A DNA stretch of 64,000 nt from Bacteroidales bacterium (GTDB lineage Bacteria > Bacteroidota > Bacteroidia > Bacteroidales > UBA932): contig JAFUFS010000028.1 in the NCBI GenBank assembly GCA_017469745.1, positions 1 to 64,000 on the forward strand. Reading direction: 5' to 3'. Numbering within the stretch: position 1 is the first letter of the stretch; each line of letters starts with the position of its first letter. The translations under genes and the position numbers were made by a program. This document shows, piece by piece, positions 44,510-54,172 of the stretch. The notes beneath the pieces were generated by a model. It saw only the letters and a list, made by a program, of their open reading frames with translations, searched no databases and was not told the DNA's origin.

Positions 44510-45880
44510 CTATTCGAATATCACCTTCTTGTTGATGTAGTCGTAGCAGAGGACGTCCCTGCGGATCATGAAGCGGTTCATCGAAAGGCCCAGACGGACG
44601 ATCTTGAAGAGGCCGTTCTGGGTGTCAACCCCATAATAGTTTGCGCAGAAGTGGGATTCAAGGTCTTCTCCGCGGTCAGTTACAGAATTGCCGCGCAGAT
44701 TACCTGCCTGGTCCACGGAAAGGCACAGGAGTCCGGGGTACTTTGCGGGATAGAAGAGCATGTCGTTGTGGCAGTGGCCTGTCAGCCACACAACGAACTT
44801 CACTCCCTTGTCCACCCATGACTGAACTACGTCAGCCAGAGGGTTTTTAGGACCGGAGACATAGCCATATTGCTCGGTCGGAGCGGAGACCTTGGTTCTC
44901 ATCGAGAAACGCTTGTTCGCTACGTAAGAAACGGTCGTAGGCGTGTGGAAATTGGTCACGTCACCTGTCCTGTGGTCCATGACACGGCCTCCTTCCTTAT
45001 TCTGGTTGTAGATGAAGCGATGCTTCGACTCTTCCCACTTCTCATTGTCCCCGTCATAGTCGTCCAGGGGGTAATGGGAAGCCACGATGACTGAATAGCC
45101 GTACGCAGGATTCGAGGGATCAAGAGTGTCTGCCAGGCGAGCCGAAAGCCAGGATTCCTGCTCGCTTGTCAGGTAACGCATGCCGTCATTGAAATGCATG
45201 CAGTCAAGTCCCAGAAGCCTGATCTTTGCCTCTGCGAAATCCTTGTGCCAGAAGCAGGACTTGTAGTAAGGGCTTGAAGGTTTGTCGTAGCCATTTGGCA
45301 TGACATAGCCAAGCTTGTCGATATAGTCTGCAAAATAGGTGTCGAAATCCCATTCCTTGCCCTTGAAGTCCCAGTCGGCCGAACCTTCCAGATGGCCTTT
45401 ATCGTTGGACCTTGCAGCACTGTCGTGATTGCCCAGGACGAAAAGAGACTTTTCCGGCAGGCCGGAAGCCCTCCACCAGCGGGAATCGTTGGGATATTCC
45501 TTGGTCCCGTCGGCATAGTAGAGCACCGAATCTCCGGTAGCCAGCACGGCGTCGATGTAAGAGCCGTACTTCCCTATCGCTTCATGGAGCCTTGCAACTG
45601 CGATGTCATCTCCGTGAATGTCTGAATAGTGAAGGATGCCGAGGGAGGCAGCCTTTACCTTGGAGGGAGCGGCCACATAGCGGGCCTGCCTGATCTTGTT
45701 GACCACCGGGTCGTTCGCATCGGCAACCGCTGCCGCCGCATTGTTTTCAGCGGCAAAAGAAGGTGATGATGCAGGAGGCACGGCTGCGCCGGTTTCCTTT
45801 CCCATTATCTCGCCCGGAGCAAGGGCTACGCCGACCGAGGCCATCGCCACGGACTTCAGGAAGTTTCTTCTGTCTTGCAT
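44510..45880 (-). CDS. Tat-exported calcineurin-like phosphoesterase
   Basis: A 456-residue protein with a twin-arginine signal (RRNFLKSVAMASVGVAL) and the metallophosphoesterase motifs LHYSDIHGDD (about 85), LATGDSVLYY (about 112), VLGNHDSAAR (about 145), IVASHYPLDD (about 265) and WLTGHCHND (about 365), which hold two metal ions. It acts in the periplasm on an unknown phosphate ester. The signal peptide is almost the same as that of the oxidoreductase at 46639-48072 (APGEIMGKE against TPGEILAKE), suggesting a common origin of the export segment. It follows the DUF1080 gene by six bases. Confidence 0.88.
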   Translation of the reverse strand: MQDRRNFLKSVAMASVGVALAPGEIMGKETGAAVPPASSPSFAAENNAAAAVADANDPVVNKIRQARYVAAPSKVKAASLGILHYSDIHGDDIAVARLHEAIGKYGSYIDAVLATGDSVLYYADGTKEYPNDSRWWRASGLPEKSLFVLGNHDSAARSNDKGHLEGSADWDFKGKEWDFDTYFADYIDKLGYVMPNGYDKPSSPYYKSCFWHKDFAEAKIRLLGLDCMHFNDGMRYLTSEQESWLSARLADTLDPSNPAYGYSVIVASHYPLDDYDGDNEKWEESKHRFIYNQNKEGGRVMDHRTGDVTNFHTPTTVSYVANKRFSMRTKVSAPTEQYGYVSGPKNPLADVVQSWVDKGVKFVVWLTGHCHNDMLFYPAKYPGLLCLSVDQAGNLRGNSVTDRGEDLESHFCANYYGVDTQNGLFKIVRLGLSMNRFMIRRDVLCYDYINKKVIFE

Positions 45881-45886
45881 TTGGAT

Positions 45887-46633
45887 CTACTTTAATTCCT
45901 TGATTTTTATGTTCTTGTACCAGACTTCATCGCCATGGTCCTGAAGCAGGATGTAACCTTCCTCGTAGTTACCGAAGTTAGGCCAGTCCCTGTACTTGCT
46001 GTAGGCTACGAGGGCGTTCCACTCCTGGTTGTTGCGCTCGTACTCGAGGAGCTTTACATCGTTGAGCCAATGCTCGACATGGTTGCCCTGGACCACTACC
46101 ATCGCGGTGTTCCATGCATTGATGTCGAATGGCTTGTCCTCCGGTGCAGGAATAAGGTCATACAAGGATCCGAGGGTCCTGTTGCCCTTGACTCCCAGCT
46201 TCGCATCCGGATGCCTCAGGTCGTCAAGGACCTGGAATTCGCATCCGATTGCAGATCCTGCTCCCTTGTTGAGAGTAGGATCCACAAAGTACTTGATGCC
46301 GCTGTTAGCCCCTTCGGTGATCTTGAAGTCCACCTTGAGGATGAAGTTCTTGTAAAGACGGGTGGTGATGATGTCGCCTCCGTTCTGGGATTCTCCTCCA
46401 TTGCCGGGGAGAACCTTGAGGACACCGTCTTCGACGACCCAGCCCTTCTCGGGGAAGGCGTCCAGCTTGGCACCCCTCCAGCCTTCGGTGGTCTTGCCGT
46501 CCCAAAGGAGGGCCCAGCCATCCTTCTTCTCCTTGCGGGTCAGGGTGTTGTCGTCTGACTTTTCACCGGACGAACAGGCTGAAAGGCAGAGAGCCGCAGC
46601 CATTAGGGCATATGCTAACTTTCTCATATTCAT
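45887..46633 (-). CDS. DUF1080 lipoprotein, probable 3-keto-glycoside hydrolase
   Basis: A 248-residue lipoprotein (CLSACSSG) with a single concanavalin-like DUF1080 sandwich: [53 protein letters not shown] and the closing [22 protein letters not shown]1080 proteins cleave 3-keto-disaccharides made by Gfo/Idh-type dehydrogenases. The preceding gene is such an oxidoreductase, five bases upstream. ATG 46633 is taken; ATG 46627 is also possible. Extracytoplasmic site follows from the lipobox. Confidence 0.87.
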   Translation of the reverse strand: MNMRKLAYALMAAALCLSACSSGEKSDDNTLTRKEKKDGWALLWDGKTTEGWRGAKLDAFPEKGWVVEDGVLKVLPGNGGESQNGGDIITTRLYKNFILKVDFKITEGANSGIKYFVDPTLNKGAGSAIGCEFQVLDDLRHPDAKLGVKGNRTLGSLYDLIPAPEDKPFDINAWNTAMVVVQGNHVEHWLNDVKLLEYERNNQEWNALVAYSKYRDWPNFGNYEEGYILLQDHGDEVWYKNIKIKELK

Positions 46634-46638
46634 GAATA

Positions 46639-48072
46639 TTACATCTTGTAGAAATCTTCCCAACCCCTGCGAGGCGGCAGGCCTGCGAGCATCGCGTTGG
46701 CGAAGTCGTTGTTGGTGAACTGCTTCGTCCTGGGATCGAAGTAGAGCTTGGCATTGAGCCTCTGGGCGATAACGCCGAGGCAGAAGACCTGCGAGAGGAC
46801 ACCGTTGATCTCGAAAGGAGACCTTGTCTTCTCGATGCCCTGGCAGGCAAGGAGGAAGTTCTCGAAGTGGTTCGAAGGGCTCTTCGGGACCTCGGGGAGC
46901 TTGTTCGCCATGTCCTTTGCAGCCTCCTCAGGGATGATGCTGAGGGTTGATCCGTGGCTTCCGCCCTTGAAGATGAGATCCTTTGAATAGATGATCTTAC
47001 CGGGAGAAATCTTTGCCACGGGGCCGTCGTTCTGGTTGGAAGCGGGAACGTCGGCAGTCGAAACGCCGCCGCCATATCCCTTCGGGAGCGGAGGAAGGTT
47101 GTCCAGACCGTCGTACCATGTCACATCCACGGGCGGCATGCCGTTCCTCTGAGGGAAGCGGAAGAGGATGGTAGATGAATAGGGATAGAAGTAGTCGTTG
47201 TGGCCGTTCTCATAGAGCATGCTGACCTCGTAAGGAAGGCCGAGCTCGAGGAACTCATGGACAGTGTCGAGGATGTGGGCGCCCCAGTCCCCCAGGCAAC
47301 CCATTCCGAAATCGTACCAGCACCTCCAGTCGCCCTGGTGGTACTTCTCGTTATAATCGTGGTAAGGAGTGACTCCGAGCCAGGTGTCCCAGTCCATTCC
47401 ACGAGGGATAGACTGCTGTGCAGGCATCCTGTACATCTTCTTCGCGTCGAAGTTGTGCCAGCGGCGGGAGTTGTTCATGTGGGCTGTGACAGCAGTGACG
47501 TCCTTGATGATGCCGGCGTCCAGCCAAGCCTTGAACTGGAAGTAGTTGGCGTCGGAATGGCCCTGGTTACCGACCTGGGTAGCCAGCTGGGGATGCCTCC
47601 TGGCGCAGTCCATCATCAGTTCAGCCTCATGGAAGGTACGGCACATCGGCTTCTCAAGATAGATGTGCTTGCCCTGGCTCATTGCGAGCATTGCGATCGG
47701 GAAGTGGGAATGGTCAGGGATTGCAGCTGCAACTGCCTCGAACTCGTTGCCGCACTTGTCGAACATCTGGCGATAGTCGCGGAACCTCTTTGCCTTGGGA
47801 TACATCCCGAGGACCTTCTTGCACTGAGGTCCGTCGATGTCCACGTCGCAAAGTGCGACGACATCGATCATGCCTGTCTTGGTGAATTCGGTGATTATCT
47901 GCTCACCACGGTTACCGATACCGACAAAGGCGATCTTCACCTTCTCGCCACGGGGTTTGGCCTTGGAAAGGCCGCCGACAAAACTCTCCTTTGCAAGGAT
48001 TTCTCCAGGGGTCAACGCCACGCCGGCCGATGCAACCGCCATGGACTTCAGGAAATCTCTTCTGTTAAGCAT
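46639..48072 (-). CDS. Tat-exported Gfo/Idh/MocA oxidoreductase
   Basis: A 477-residue NAD(P)-type oxidoreductase with a twin-arginine signal ([17 protein letters not shown]). The Rossmann start is [14 protein letters not shown] (about 46), then [10 protein letters not shown], the catalytic-region [15 protein letters not shown] near 138 and the Gfo/Idh C-domain ([18 protein letters not shown]). Exported members oxidise sugars, often at C3, which fits the DUF1080 gene immediately downstream. It heads the operon and has a promoter at 48119-48150. Confidence 0.9.
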   Translation of the reverse strand: MLNRRDFLKSMAVASAGVALTPGEILAKESFVGGLSKAKPRGEKVKIAFVGIGNRGEQIITEFTKTGMIDVVALCDVDIDGPQCKKVLGMYPKAKRFRDYRQMFDKCGNEFEAVAAAIPDHSHFPIAMLAMSQGKHIYLEKPMCRTFHEAELMMDCARRHPQLATQVGNQGHSDANYFQFKAWLDAGIIKDVTAVTAHMNNSRRWHNFDAKKMYRMPAQQSIPRGMDWDTWLGVTPYHDYNEKYHQGDWRCWYDFGMGCLGDWGAHILDTVHEFLELGLPYEVSMLYENGHNDYFYPYSSTILFRFPQRNGMPPVDVTWYDGLDNLPPLPKGYGGGVSTADVPASNQNDGPVAKISPGKIIYSKDLIFKGGSHGSTLSIIPEEAAKDMANKLPEVPKSPSNHFENFLLACQGIEKTRSPFEINGVLSQVFCLGVIAQRLNAKLYFDPRTKQFTNNDFANAMLAGLPPRRGWEDFYKM

Positions 48073-48118
48073 ATTATTCAGTGTTATTGTTATGATTTCG
48101 GAATAATCAAACCAGAGT

Positions 48119-48150
48119 TAAATATAGTAATTCGCTTTCGGAAGTGCAAA
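48119..48150 (-). promoter_or_regulatory. Promoter of the Gfo/Idh-DUF1080-phosphoesterase operon
   Basis: On the minus strand TTTG (48150-48147), 20 bases, TATATTTA (48126-48119). Only the last base of the -7 box departs from consensus. The transcript would have an A- and T-rich leader of about 40 bases. Confidence 0.55.
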
Positions 48151-48157
48151 TTTTGGA

Positions 48158-50713
48158 TCAAAGTTCCACCTCGTGGCTGCCGCTGGAATACTCCTTTCCT
48201 GCCACGGTTGCCGAGACACCTTCCGGAAGTTCAAAATGAAGATTCCTGCCGTTCCTGGAGACAGAAACCCTGCCGTAAGGAGTCTCCTGGGTCACTTCCA
48301 CGCTGTCCAATCCTTCCGGAATCTGGGGATCAAGGATTATGTGCCTGTACCCCGGAGCGTCGGGGATGATGCCTCCAAGAGCCTGATAGAACCAGCTGCC
48401 TATGCCGTTGAAACAGTTGTGGAGACGGCTGCGATTGGCATTCCAATGCTCCCAGGTGGCTGTGGCACCGTTGTCGATCATGTAGAGGTAGCCGGGATAA
48501 CCGTGCTGCTTGAGCATTCCGTACATGAAGTCAACCTCCTTGGAAAGAGTAGCCCATTCGGTGATGACAGGGACTCCGACCAGACCGGTCTTGAGATGGC
48601 CTTCATAGACAGTTGCAGTACGCTCAAAAAGCTTGTCACGGACAGTTCCGAGAAGGTCATCCGGCACTATACCGACGAGCATCGGATAAGTCATGTCGAT
48701 CTGCGAGCCACTTGCGTAGACCTGCTCTTCAGGGTGATACAGGACTTCATTGATCCGGCTCGCCAATGCATCGTACCTTGCCCTGAAGCCGGCCGCATCT
48801 TCAGGATGGCAGACCAGTGAAGCGATCTTCTCGAGTTCGAGGTAGACCTGGCAGAGCGAACAGTTGTTGACAAGGTCAATCGATTCGGGATCGGTCACGT
48901 CGACTCCGTCCGGAGCGGCCCAGTCACCGAGATACCAGTTCCTGTATTCATTATTGGGCCATTGCTTTAGAAGGCCGTCCACGGTGTAGGCGTCAACATA
49001 TTCAAGCCAATGCTTCATGGTAGGATAGCACCTTTCAAGAAGACGGGAGTCAGCGTAGCTCATCCAGGTCCTCCATGGTGCCTGGACTATGAAACCGCAC
49101 CAGTAAGGGCCGCCGCCCGCCCTCCATGGGGTCGGAGCGGTGTGAGGAAGACCGCCGTCTTCCCGGATCACATCGTTCCATGCCTGAAGCCAGTTGATGT
49201 ACAGCGGAGAAACGTCGAACATTATCTGCAAAGACAGAGTCGACGCGTTCCCGTCTCCTCCGTAACCCAACCTTTCGATGTTGGCACAGTCCACCATGTA
49301 GCCGTCGAAGGCGAGGTTTTCCATGGTGTACCTGATCATGTCATGGATCTTGTTCATTTCCTCATCCGAGGACTTGAAAGTGGATGAAGACTTGTAATCC
49401 GTGCGCATCCTCATCGCCTTGACATCTTCCGGTTTCGGAGCCTCCGGGATGCTGTCCAGGATCACATACCTGAACACGTGGTGGTTGAACCTGTTCACGA
49501 AACGGTCCCCTTCCGAAGCACCGGAAGAGATGTATTTATTCCTGCTGACAGGCTTGAAAGTACCGTCCTGTTCCTCATAATCTGCGAAAGAAGCAGTGGA
49601 AACATGCCCCTTGATAAGCTGGGGCAGCTTGATGTCCAGCATGCCGTTGACAACTCGGCCGAAATCCACGACCCAGCTGTTCTCGCCATTAGGCTTGACC
49701 GTCAGGGCTGGAAGGACTTCCTGGATCTCACACGGTTCGCACATCTGCGGCGTAGCCACGACGTCATTTACCGCGACAACATCCACAGGAGACCAATCCA
49801 TCCCGTCGAGCGTTTTTTTATCCATGGCCTTAGGGGCAACAGATGCGTCGATCGATTCTCCTCCGAATCCCCCATGACGCCAATTGGTAAGGTCGCAGTA
49901 GCCGCTCCAGGTCCCTTCCCACGAAGAATCGGTGGCGAGAAGCATCTCCGACCCACTCTGGGAAACCGCATCCAGCTCGGCCTTTACCACAGCGCCTTCA
50001 TACGCCGGATGGAAAACCTTATACCAACCGGACCCGGTCCAGATCGCAATCTCATTCTCCCCTTTCTTAAGCAACGCAGTCACATCATAGGTCGTAATGA
50101 GTGACCTCTTGTCGAGCTGAGACACCGCAGGAGCCAGAACAGCCTCCGAAACAGGACGGCCATTGATATAAGCCTCAAAATAGCCAAGTGAATTGACATG
50201 AAGGACAGCAGTCCGTGGCAATTTACTCAGGGTAAAGTCTTTCCTGAGGATGGCAGACCTCAATTCGCCAGGAACTGCCCCGATGTACTCCCCCTTCAAG
50301 GCATCGGCACCGATGACACCGATCCCGAAACGCTGGGGAGAACTCCACTTGCCGGCCTCCTTGTCAGACTTCCAGACCCGAACCCTCCACAAGCACTGCT
50401 GCCGTGAAGAAAGGGCTGTTCCGGAATATGGAACCATTACCTGCTCATTGGAAACAACCTTCCCGGATGACCAGAGATCAGCCTTTCCGGATTTAAGACC
50501 GGACTCGGAAGATGCTACCTGGATCTCATAGGCCACCTGTTCCATAGGCTGCGACGAACGGATCTTCCAGCTGAAATGAGGATTGGTTGAATCGATGCCA
50601 AGAGGCTCTTCCAAGCCCTCGCACCTCAGATCATAGACTTCGAATGACGGCCCGCAGGAAACAACGGCACATGCCAGAGCGAGCCAGCAGAAAACGTTGA
50701 CTATTATTCTCAT
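48158..50713 (-). CDS. Alpha-L-rhamnosidase, GH78
   Basis: An 851-residue lipoprotein (ACAVVSC) that removes terminal alpha-L-rhamnose from plant polysaccharides or glycosides. Domains in order: N-terminal fibronectin-like sandwich (DSTNPHFSWKI), a rhamnose-binding-type domain (RKDFTLSKLPRTAVLHVNSL to about 300), a linker sandwich, the (alpha/alpha)6 barrel with acid motif DCANIERLGYGGDGNAS (about 480), TATWEHWNANRSRLHNCFNG (about 750) and a C-terminal beta domain. Lengths agree with GH78. A TATATTTG box ends five bases before its ATG. It stands apart from the Gfo/Idh operon by a promoter. Confidence 0.93.
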   Translation of the reverse strand: MRIIVNVFCWLALACAVVSCGPSFEVYDLRCEGLEEPLGIDSTNPHFSWKIRSSQPMEQVAYEIQVASSESGLKSGKADLWSSGKVVSNEQVMVPYSGTALSSRQQCLWRVRVWKSDKEAGKWSSPQRFGIGVIGADALKGEYIGAVPGELRSAILRKDFTLSKLPRTAVLHVNSLGYFEAYINGRPVSEAVLAPAVSQLDKRSLITTYDVTALLKKGENEIAIWTGSGWYKVFHPAYEGAVVKAELDAVSQSGSEMLLATDSSWEGTWSGYCDLTNWRHGGFGGESIDASVAPKAMDKKTLDGMDWSPVDVVAVNDVVATPQMCEPCEIQEVLPALTVKPNGENSWVVDFGRVVNGMLDIKLPQLIKGHVSTASFADYEEQDGTFKPVSRNKYISSGASEGDRFVNRFNHHVFRYVILDSIPEAPKPEDVKAMRMRTDYKSSSTFKSSDEEMNKIHDMIRYTMENLAFDGYMVDCANIERLGYGGDGNASTLSLQIMFDVSPLYINWLQAWNDVIREDGGLPHTAPTPWRAGGGPYWCGFIVQAPWRTWMSYADSRLLERCYPTMKHWLEYVDAYTVDGLLKQWPNNEYRNWYLGDWAAPDGVDVTDPESIDLVNNCSLCQVYLELEKIASLVCHPEDAAGFRARYDALASRINEVLYHPEEQVYASGSQIDMTYPMLVGIVPDDLLGTVRDKLFERTATVYEGHLKTGLVGVPVITEWATLSKEVDFMYGMLKQHGYPGYLYMIDNGATATWEHWNANRSRLHNCFNGIGSWFYQALGGIIPDAPGYRHIILDPQIPEGLDSVEVTQETPYGRVSVSRNGRNLHFELPEGVSATVAGKEYSSGSHEVEL

Positions 50714-50718
50714 GATAA

Positions 50719-50726
50719 CAAATATA
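50719..50726 (-). promoter_or_regulatory. Promoter -7 box of the GH78 gene
   Basis: TATATTTG lies in the 21-base gap between the umuC stop and the GH78 ATG, five bases before the start codon. A transcript from it would begin at about the ATG. Confidence 0.55.
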
Positions 50727-50734
50727 CTGATTAT

Positions 50735-51997
50735 CTACCGAACTTCGATCAATTCGGACCAGGAAGTGGTGTAAAGTCCTGAACAGAACTCGCGGCGGAT
50801 GCCGTCGGCGTAGTGGCCGCCGCGCTGGGTGCCCAGGCGGAGGACATTCTTGCCGGAAGTGTTGACCATGTCCATAACCTTGGAGATCCGGTCGTCACGG
50901 TCCCTCGTCCCCGAATCGAAGCCGAAGAGGGTCTGCTGGATGGATCCGGCATCCACGATGTCAGCGACAATCACTCCGGCCCGCTTGTACTCGAAGCCGG
51001 GCCTGTAGACCATCCTCAGAGCCTTGAGAGACGCCCCGACTATCTCAGGCGTACTGTTGGCCGGCACGTCCAGCCGGATGCTGGCGTTGGGATAGTACTG
51101 CTCGAGATCCTCCCGGAACCGGTTAGTGTGGATGAATATTCCCACTGTCCCGGCGGCGGTGCCGTCCTTGCGGAGCTTCTCGGCGCATTTGCCGGCAAAG
51201 TCGGATACCCTCAAAGTCAGTTCGTCGATGTCGCTGATCATCGAGGCAAATGACCTGGAAGTGCAGATGCTCTTCCGCTTTTCCTCCTTCTCTTCCTCTA
51301 CCATGCGGATGCCCTGAAGTTCAGACCAAGTCCTCACCCCGGTAACACCCATCCTCTCACGGACCCATTCGCTAGGCCTGGAGACGAAGTCAAGGGCTGT
51401 TTCCACTCCCTGAGCTTTGAGCTTCGGAGCCCCCCTCCATCCGACACCCCAGACGTCACCTATAGGGGTCAGGGACAGGGCCTTGCGCATCTTTTCATAA
51501 GAGTCGATCACGCAGACTCCCCTGTAACCCTTGTACTTCTTGGCGAAATGGTTTGCCACCTTCCCGAGAGTCTTGGTCGGGGCGATTCCGATGCTGACCG
51601 GAATGCCGGTCCAGCGGCGTATCTTCACGATCAGGTCCCTGCATATTCCCGGAAGATCGCCGTCGGGGACACCGTCCATATTCATGAAAGCTTCGTCTAT
51701 CGAGTAGACTTCCAGTTTCGGGGCGACCTCGGAGAGAAGGGACATCACCCGCGCGGAGAGGTCCCCGTAAAGGGTGTAGTTGGAAGAGCGCACGACCAGC
51801 TTCCCCTGGTCGACAAGGTACTTGACCTTAAAGAAAGGAGTGCCCATCTTGATGCCCATGGCCTTGCTTTCGTTGCTGCGGGCGACCACGCAACCGTCGT
51901 TGTTGGAGAGGACGACGACAGGCCTGCCCTCCAGCTCAGGCTGGAAGGCCCTTTCGCATGAGACGAAGAAGTTGTTGCAGTCTACAAGCGCGTACAC
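50735..51997 (-). CDS. umuC: Error-prone DNA polymerase V catalytic subunit
   Basis: A 420-residue Y-family polymerase for translesion synthesis in the SOS response. Catalytic acids lie in VDCNNFFVSCERAF (residues 6-19) and YSIDEAFM (about 101), with SIGIAPTKTLGKVANHFAKK near 135 and a C-terminal little-finger and UmuC-specific tail. I use GTG 51997 because the family starts at (M)YALVDCNNF; this overlaps the umuD end by 16 bases. The longer ATG frame adds 33 residues inside umuD and is rejected. Confidence 0.93.
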   Translation of the reverse strand: MYALVDCNNFFVSCERAFQPELEGRPVVVLSNNDGCVVARSNESKAMGIKMGTPFFKVKYLVDQGKLVVRSSNYTLYGDLSARVMSLLSEVAPKLEVYSIDEAFMNMDGVPDGDLPGICRDLIVKIRRWTGIPVSIGIAPTKTLGKVANHFAKKYKGYRGVCVIDSYEKMRKALSLTPIGDVWGVGWRGAPKLKAQGVETALDFVSRPSEWVRERMGVTGVRTWSELQGIRMVEEEKEEKRKSICTSRSFASMISDIDELTLRVSDFAGKCAEKLRKDGTAAGTVGIFIHTNRFREDLEQYYPNASIRLDVPANSTPEIVGASLKALRMVYRPGFEYKRAGVIVADIVDAGSIQQTLFGFDSGTRDRDDRISKVMDMVNTSGKNVLRLGTQRGGHYADGIRREFCSGLYTTSWSELIEVR

Positions 51998-52440
51998 ACT
52001 TTCTTTATGACGTAGGTCACGACTCCCCACACTGTGAAGTCGTTGGACTCTGTAACCTCGATGGGAGGGTATTTTTCGTTCGCCGGCAGGAGCCACATCT
52101 TCCGGTGCTCCAGGATGTCGTAGGACCTTCCCGGCTTGGAAGCCCGTTTCTGCTTGCCGGGTTCCCCGCAGGGATCCTTGAACGAAATGTACTTGAGGGC
52201 GAATTCGCCGTCTATGAAACAGACTGCCATGTCACCTTCCTGGGGTTCCATGGACTTGTCAACCACCAGGACGTCACCGTCCTCGACTCCGGCATCCACC
52301 ATGGAATCCCCCGTGACCCTGGCGTAGAAAGTGGCCGCCGGATGGCGGACAAGTTCCTTATTGAGGTCGATGAAGGTGTTCATGTAGTCCTGCGCGGGTG
52401 AAGGGAACCCGGCGTGGACGGTGGGCTTGTCGTCCGGCAT
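51982..52440 (-). CDS. umuD: UmuD-type S24 peptidase
   Basis: A 152-residue protein that, after RecA-stimulated self-cleavage, forms the accessory part of DNA polymerase V. The serine is in ARVTGDSMVDAGVEDGD (about 47) and the lysine in CFIDGEFALKYI (about 83); a cleavable Ala-Gly pair is visible in VHAGFPSPA near residue 10. It overlaps umuC and lies two bases after the flavoprotein gene. I did not identify an SOS operator in front of it. Confidence 0.92.
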   Translation of the reverse strand: MPDDKPTVHAGFPSPAQDYMNTFIDLNKELVRHPAATFYARVTGDSMVDAGVEDGDVLVVDKSMEPQEGDMAVCFIDGEFALKYISFKDPCGEPGKQKRASKPGRSYDILEHRKMWLLPANEKYPPIEVTESNDFTVWGVVTYVIKKVCTRL

Positions 52441-52442
52441 GG

Positions 52443-54161
52443 CTAGTCTTCAGATTGAAGATCCTTCGCTTCGCTCAGGATGACAGGTTCGCTCAGGATG
52501 ACAGGTTCGCAAAGAGAGCGGGAGGCGGCGAGGGCGCAGTTGATACCGTCGATGGCGGAAGAGACGATTCCTCCGGAGTAGCCCGCACCTTCACCGCAAG
52601 GCAGCAGGCCCGGCATGGAGTCGGACTCGTAGGTCTCCGGATTCCTGGGAATACGGATCGGAGATGATGTCCTGGACTCGACTCCGATCAGGAGGGCGTC
52701 ATTGGTGAAGTAGCCCCTGATGGAGCGTTTGTTCACTTCAGGGAAGGCCTTCTGGAGCCTGGAAGAGATGAACTCGGGCAGGAGATCGTGGAGCGGAGCA
52801 GGAACGACACCCGGCTTGTAGGACGTCTCGGGAAGATCCTCGGACACGACTCCGTTGCAGAAGTCGATCATCCTCTGGGCCGGGGCGGCCATAGGATGCT
52901 CCGAGCGGGTGTGGGCATATTCCCACATCTTCCTTTCGACCGCCTTCTGGAAGTCGAGGCCCTTGAAGGCTCCGGATGCTGAATACTCTTCCGGGATGTC
53001 CTCGGGCTCGATCTGGACCACGACGCCGGCATTGGCGAACTTGCCGCTGCGGGCGGAATTGGACATGCCGTTCATGACTATGGTCCCAGCCTCGGTCGCC
53101 GACGGGACGAGTACACCGCCAGGGCACATGCAGAAGGAGAACACTCCCCTGTCGTCGATCTGGTGGGCGAATGAATATTCAGCCGCAGGCATTCCGGCCT
53201 CCCAGCGTCCGTGGTAGCGGGATTCGTTGATCAAGGCCTGGGAATGTTCGACGCGGACACCCATCGCAAAACCCTTAGCCTCGAGGGGGACCTCCTTTGA
53301 AGAGAGCATCTCGTAGATGTCCCTGGCGGAATGGCCGGAAGCAAGGATGACCTTCTTCGCTGAATATTTGACCGCCTTGGGCTTCCCGGTGGTCTTGGTA
53401 GGGTGCTCGCTGTCGAGAGCCTTCACCTCCAGGGTACCGTCCTTCTTGCGGACTATGTCGGTCACCTTGGTGCCGAAATGATATTCACCACCCTTCTCAA
53501 CGATAGTGTTCCTGATGTTCTCCACGATCTTCGGGAGACGGTCGGTTCCTATGTGAGGATGGGCGTCGATCAAGATCTGCGGATTGGCTCCGAAAGCGAC
53601 AAACTGATGGAGGACTTCCTTTATGTCTCCCCTCTTGGAAGAACGTGTGAAGAGTTTACCGTCCGAGAAAGCCCCTGCTCCGCCTTCGCCATAGCAATAG
53701 TTGGAATCAGGATCAAGGACTCCTTCACGGCTCAGCTTCGCCATGTCGAACTTGCGGTCATGGACATTCTTGCCTCTCTCCAGGATCACCGGCTTCAGGC
53801 CAAGGGTCAGGAGTTTGAGGGCGGCGAAGAGTCCGGCGGGACCGGCTCCGACGATTATCACGGGTTCTGCCTCGGAGACATCCTTGTACTCAGCCACCTC
53901 GTAGGGCACATAAGACTCGAAACGATGGTTATAGCCTTCGATCTTGTAACGGTAGACTACATCGTTCCTGGCATCTATCGAACGGCGGGCGACGACACAG
54001 GTGGCAGCCGCATTGGGGAAGGTCGGCTGATAGGATTTGGTGGGATCGATCACGTTGATCACCGCATTGCCTCTCAGGTTCATCTCCCTGGCAGCTACGA
54101 CCCTCACGTCGTCAGGCCTCAGTTCACGGCCTACCCGGCCCGTCATTTCAAACTCTATCAT
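52443..54161 (-). CDS. FAD-dependent oxidoreductase, COG2509 family
   Basis: A 572-residue flavoprotein with dinucleotide-binding VIIVGAGPAGLFAALKLL near 100, an ERGKNVHDR segment, YCYGEGGAGAFSDGKLFTR near 160, GVRVEHSQALI and the closing FAD motif PCGEGAGYSGGIVSSAIDG near 530. The family is a widespread uncharacterised dehydrogenase. Oddly, the last 20 or so residues (PVILSEPVILSEAKDLQ region) are encoded by a dispersed repeat, so the native C-terminus has been replaced or extended. It lies between tsaD (11 bases) and umuD (2 bases) in one minus-strand operon. Confidence 0.9.
   Translation of the reverse strand: MIEFEMTGRVGRELRPDDVRVVAAREMNLRGNAVINVIDPTKSYQPTFPNAAATCVVARRSIDARNDVVYRYKIEGYNHRFESYVPYEVAEYKDVSEAEPVIIVGAGPAGLFAALKLLTLGLKPVILERGKNVHDRKFDMAKLSREGVLDPDSNYCYGEGGAGAFSDGKLFTRSSKRGDIKEVLHQFVAFGANPQILIDAHPHIGTDRLPKIVENIRNTIVEKGGEYHFGTKVTDIVRKKDGTLEVKALDSEHPTKTTGKPKAVKYSAKKVILASGHSARDIYEMLSSKEVPLEAKGFAMGVRVEHSQALINESRYHGRWEAGMPAAEYSFAHQIDDRGVFSFCMCPGGVLVPSATEAGTIVMNGMSNSARSGKFANAGVVVQIEPEDIPEEYSASGAFKGLDFQKAVERKMWEYAHTRSEHPMAAPAQRMIDFCNGVVSEDLPETSYKPGVVPAPLHDLLPEFISSRLQKAFPEVNKRSIRGYFTNDALLIGVESRTSSPIRIPRNPETYESDSMPGLLPCGEGAGYSGGIVSSAIDGINCALAASRSLCEPVILSEPVILSEAKDLQSED
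52459..52505. repeat. Dispersed repeat, copy 2, with 18-bp tandem duplication, inside a coding region
   Basis: Bases 52459-52485 match the reverse complement of the copy at 254-281. Within it TTCGCTCAGGATGACAGG occurs twice in tandem (52470-52487 and 52488-52505); because 18 is a multiple of three, the duplication keeps frame and yields VILSEP twice in the flavoprotein tail. Confidence 0.8.
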
Positions 54162-54172
54162 GTTTTAATCTA

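Noticed and set aside
47200..48369. Plus-strand open frame of 389 codons opposite the Gfo/Idh gene
   Set aside because: No motifs, and it spans the promoter and two ends of certain genes.
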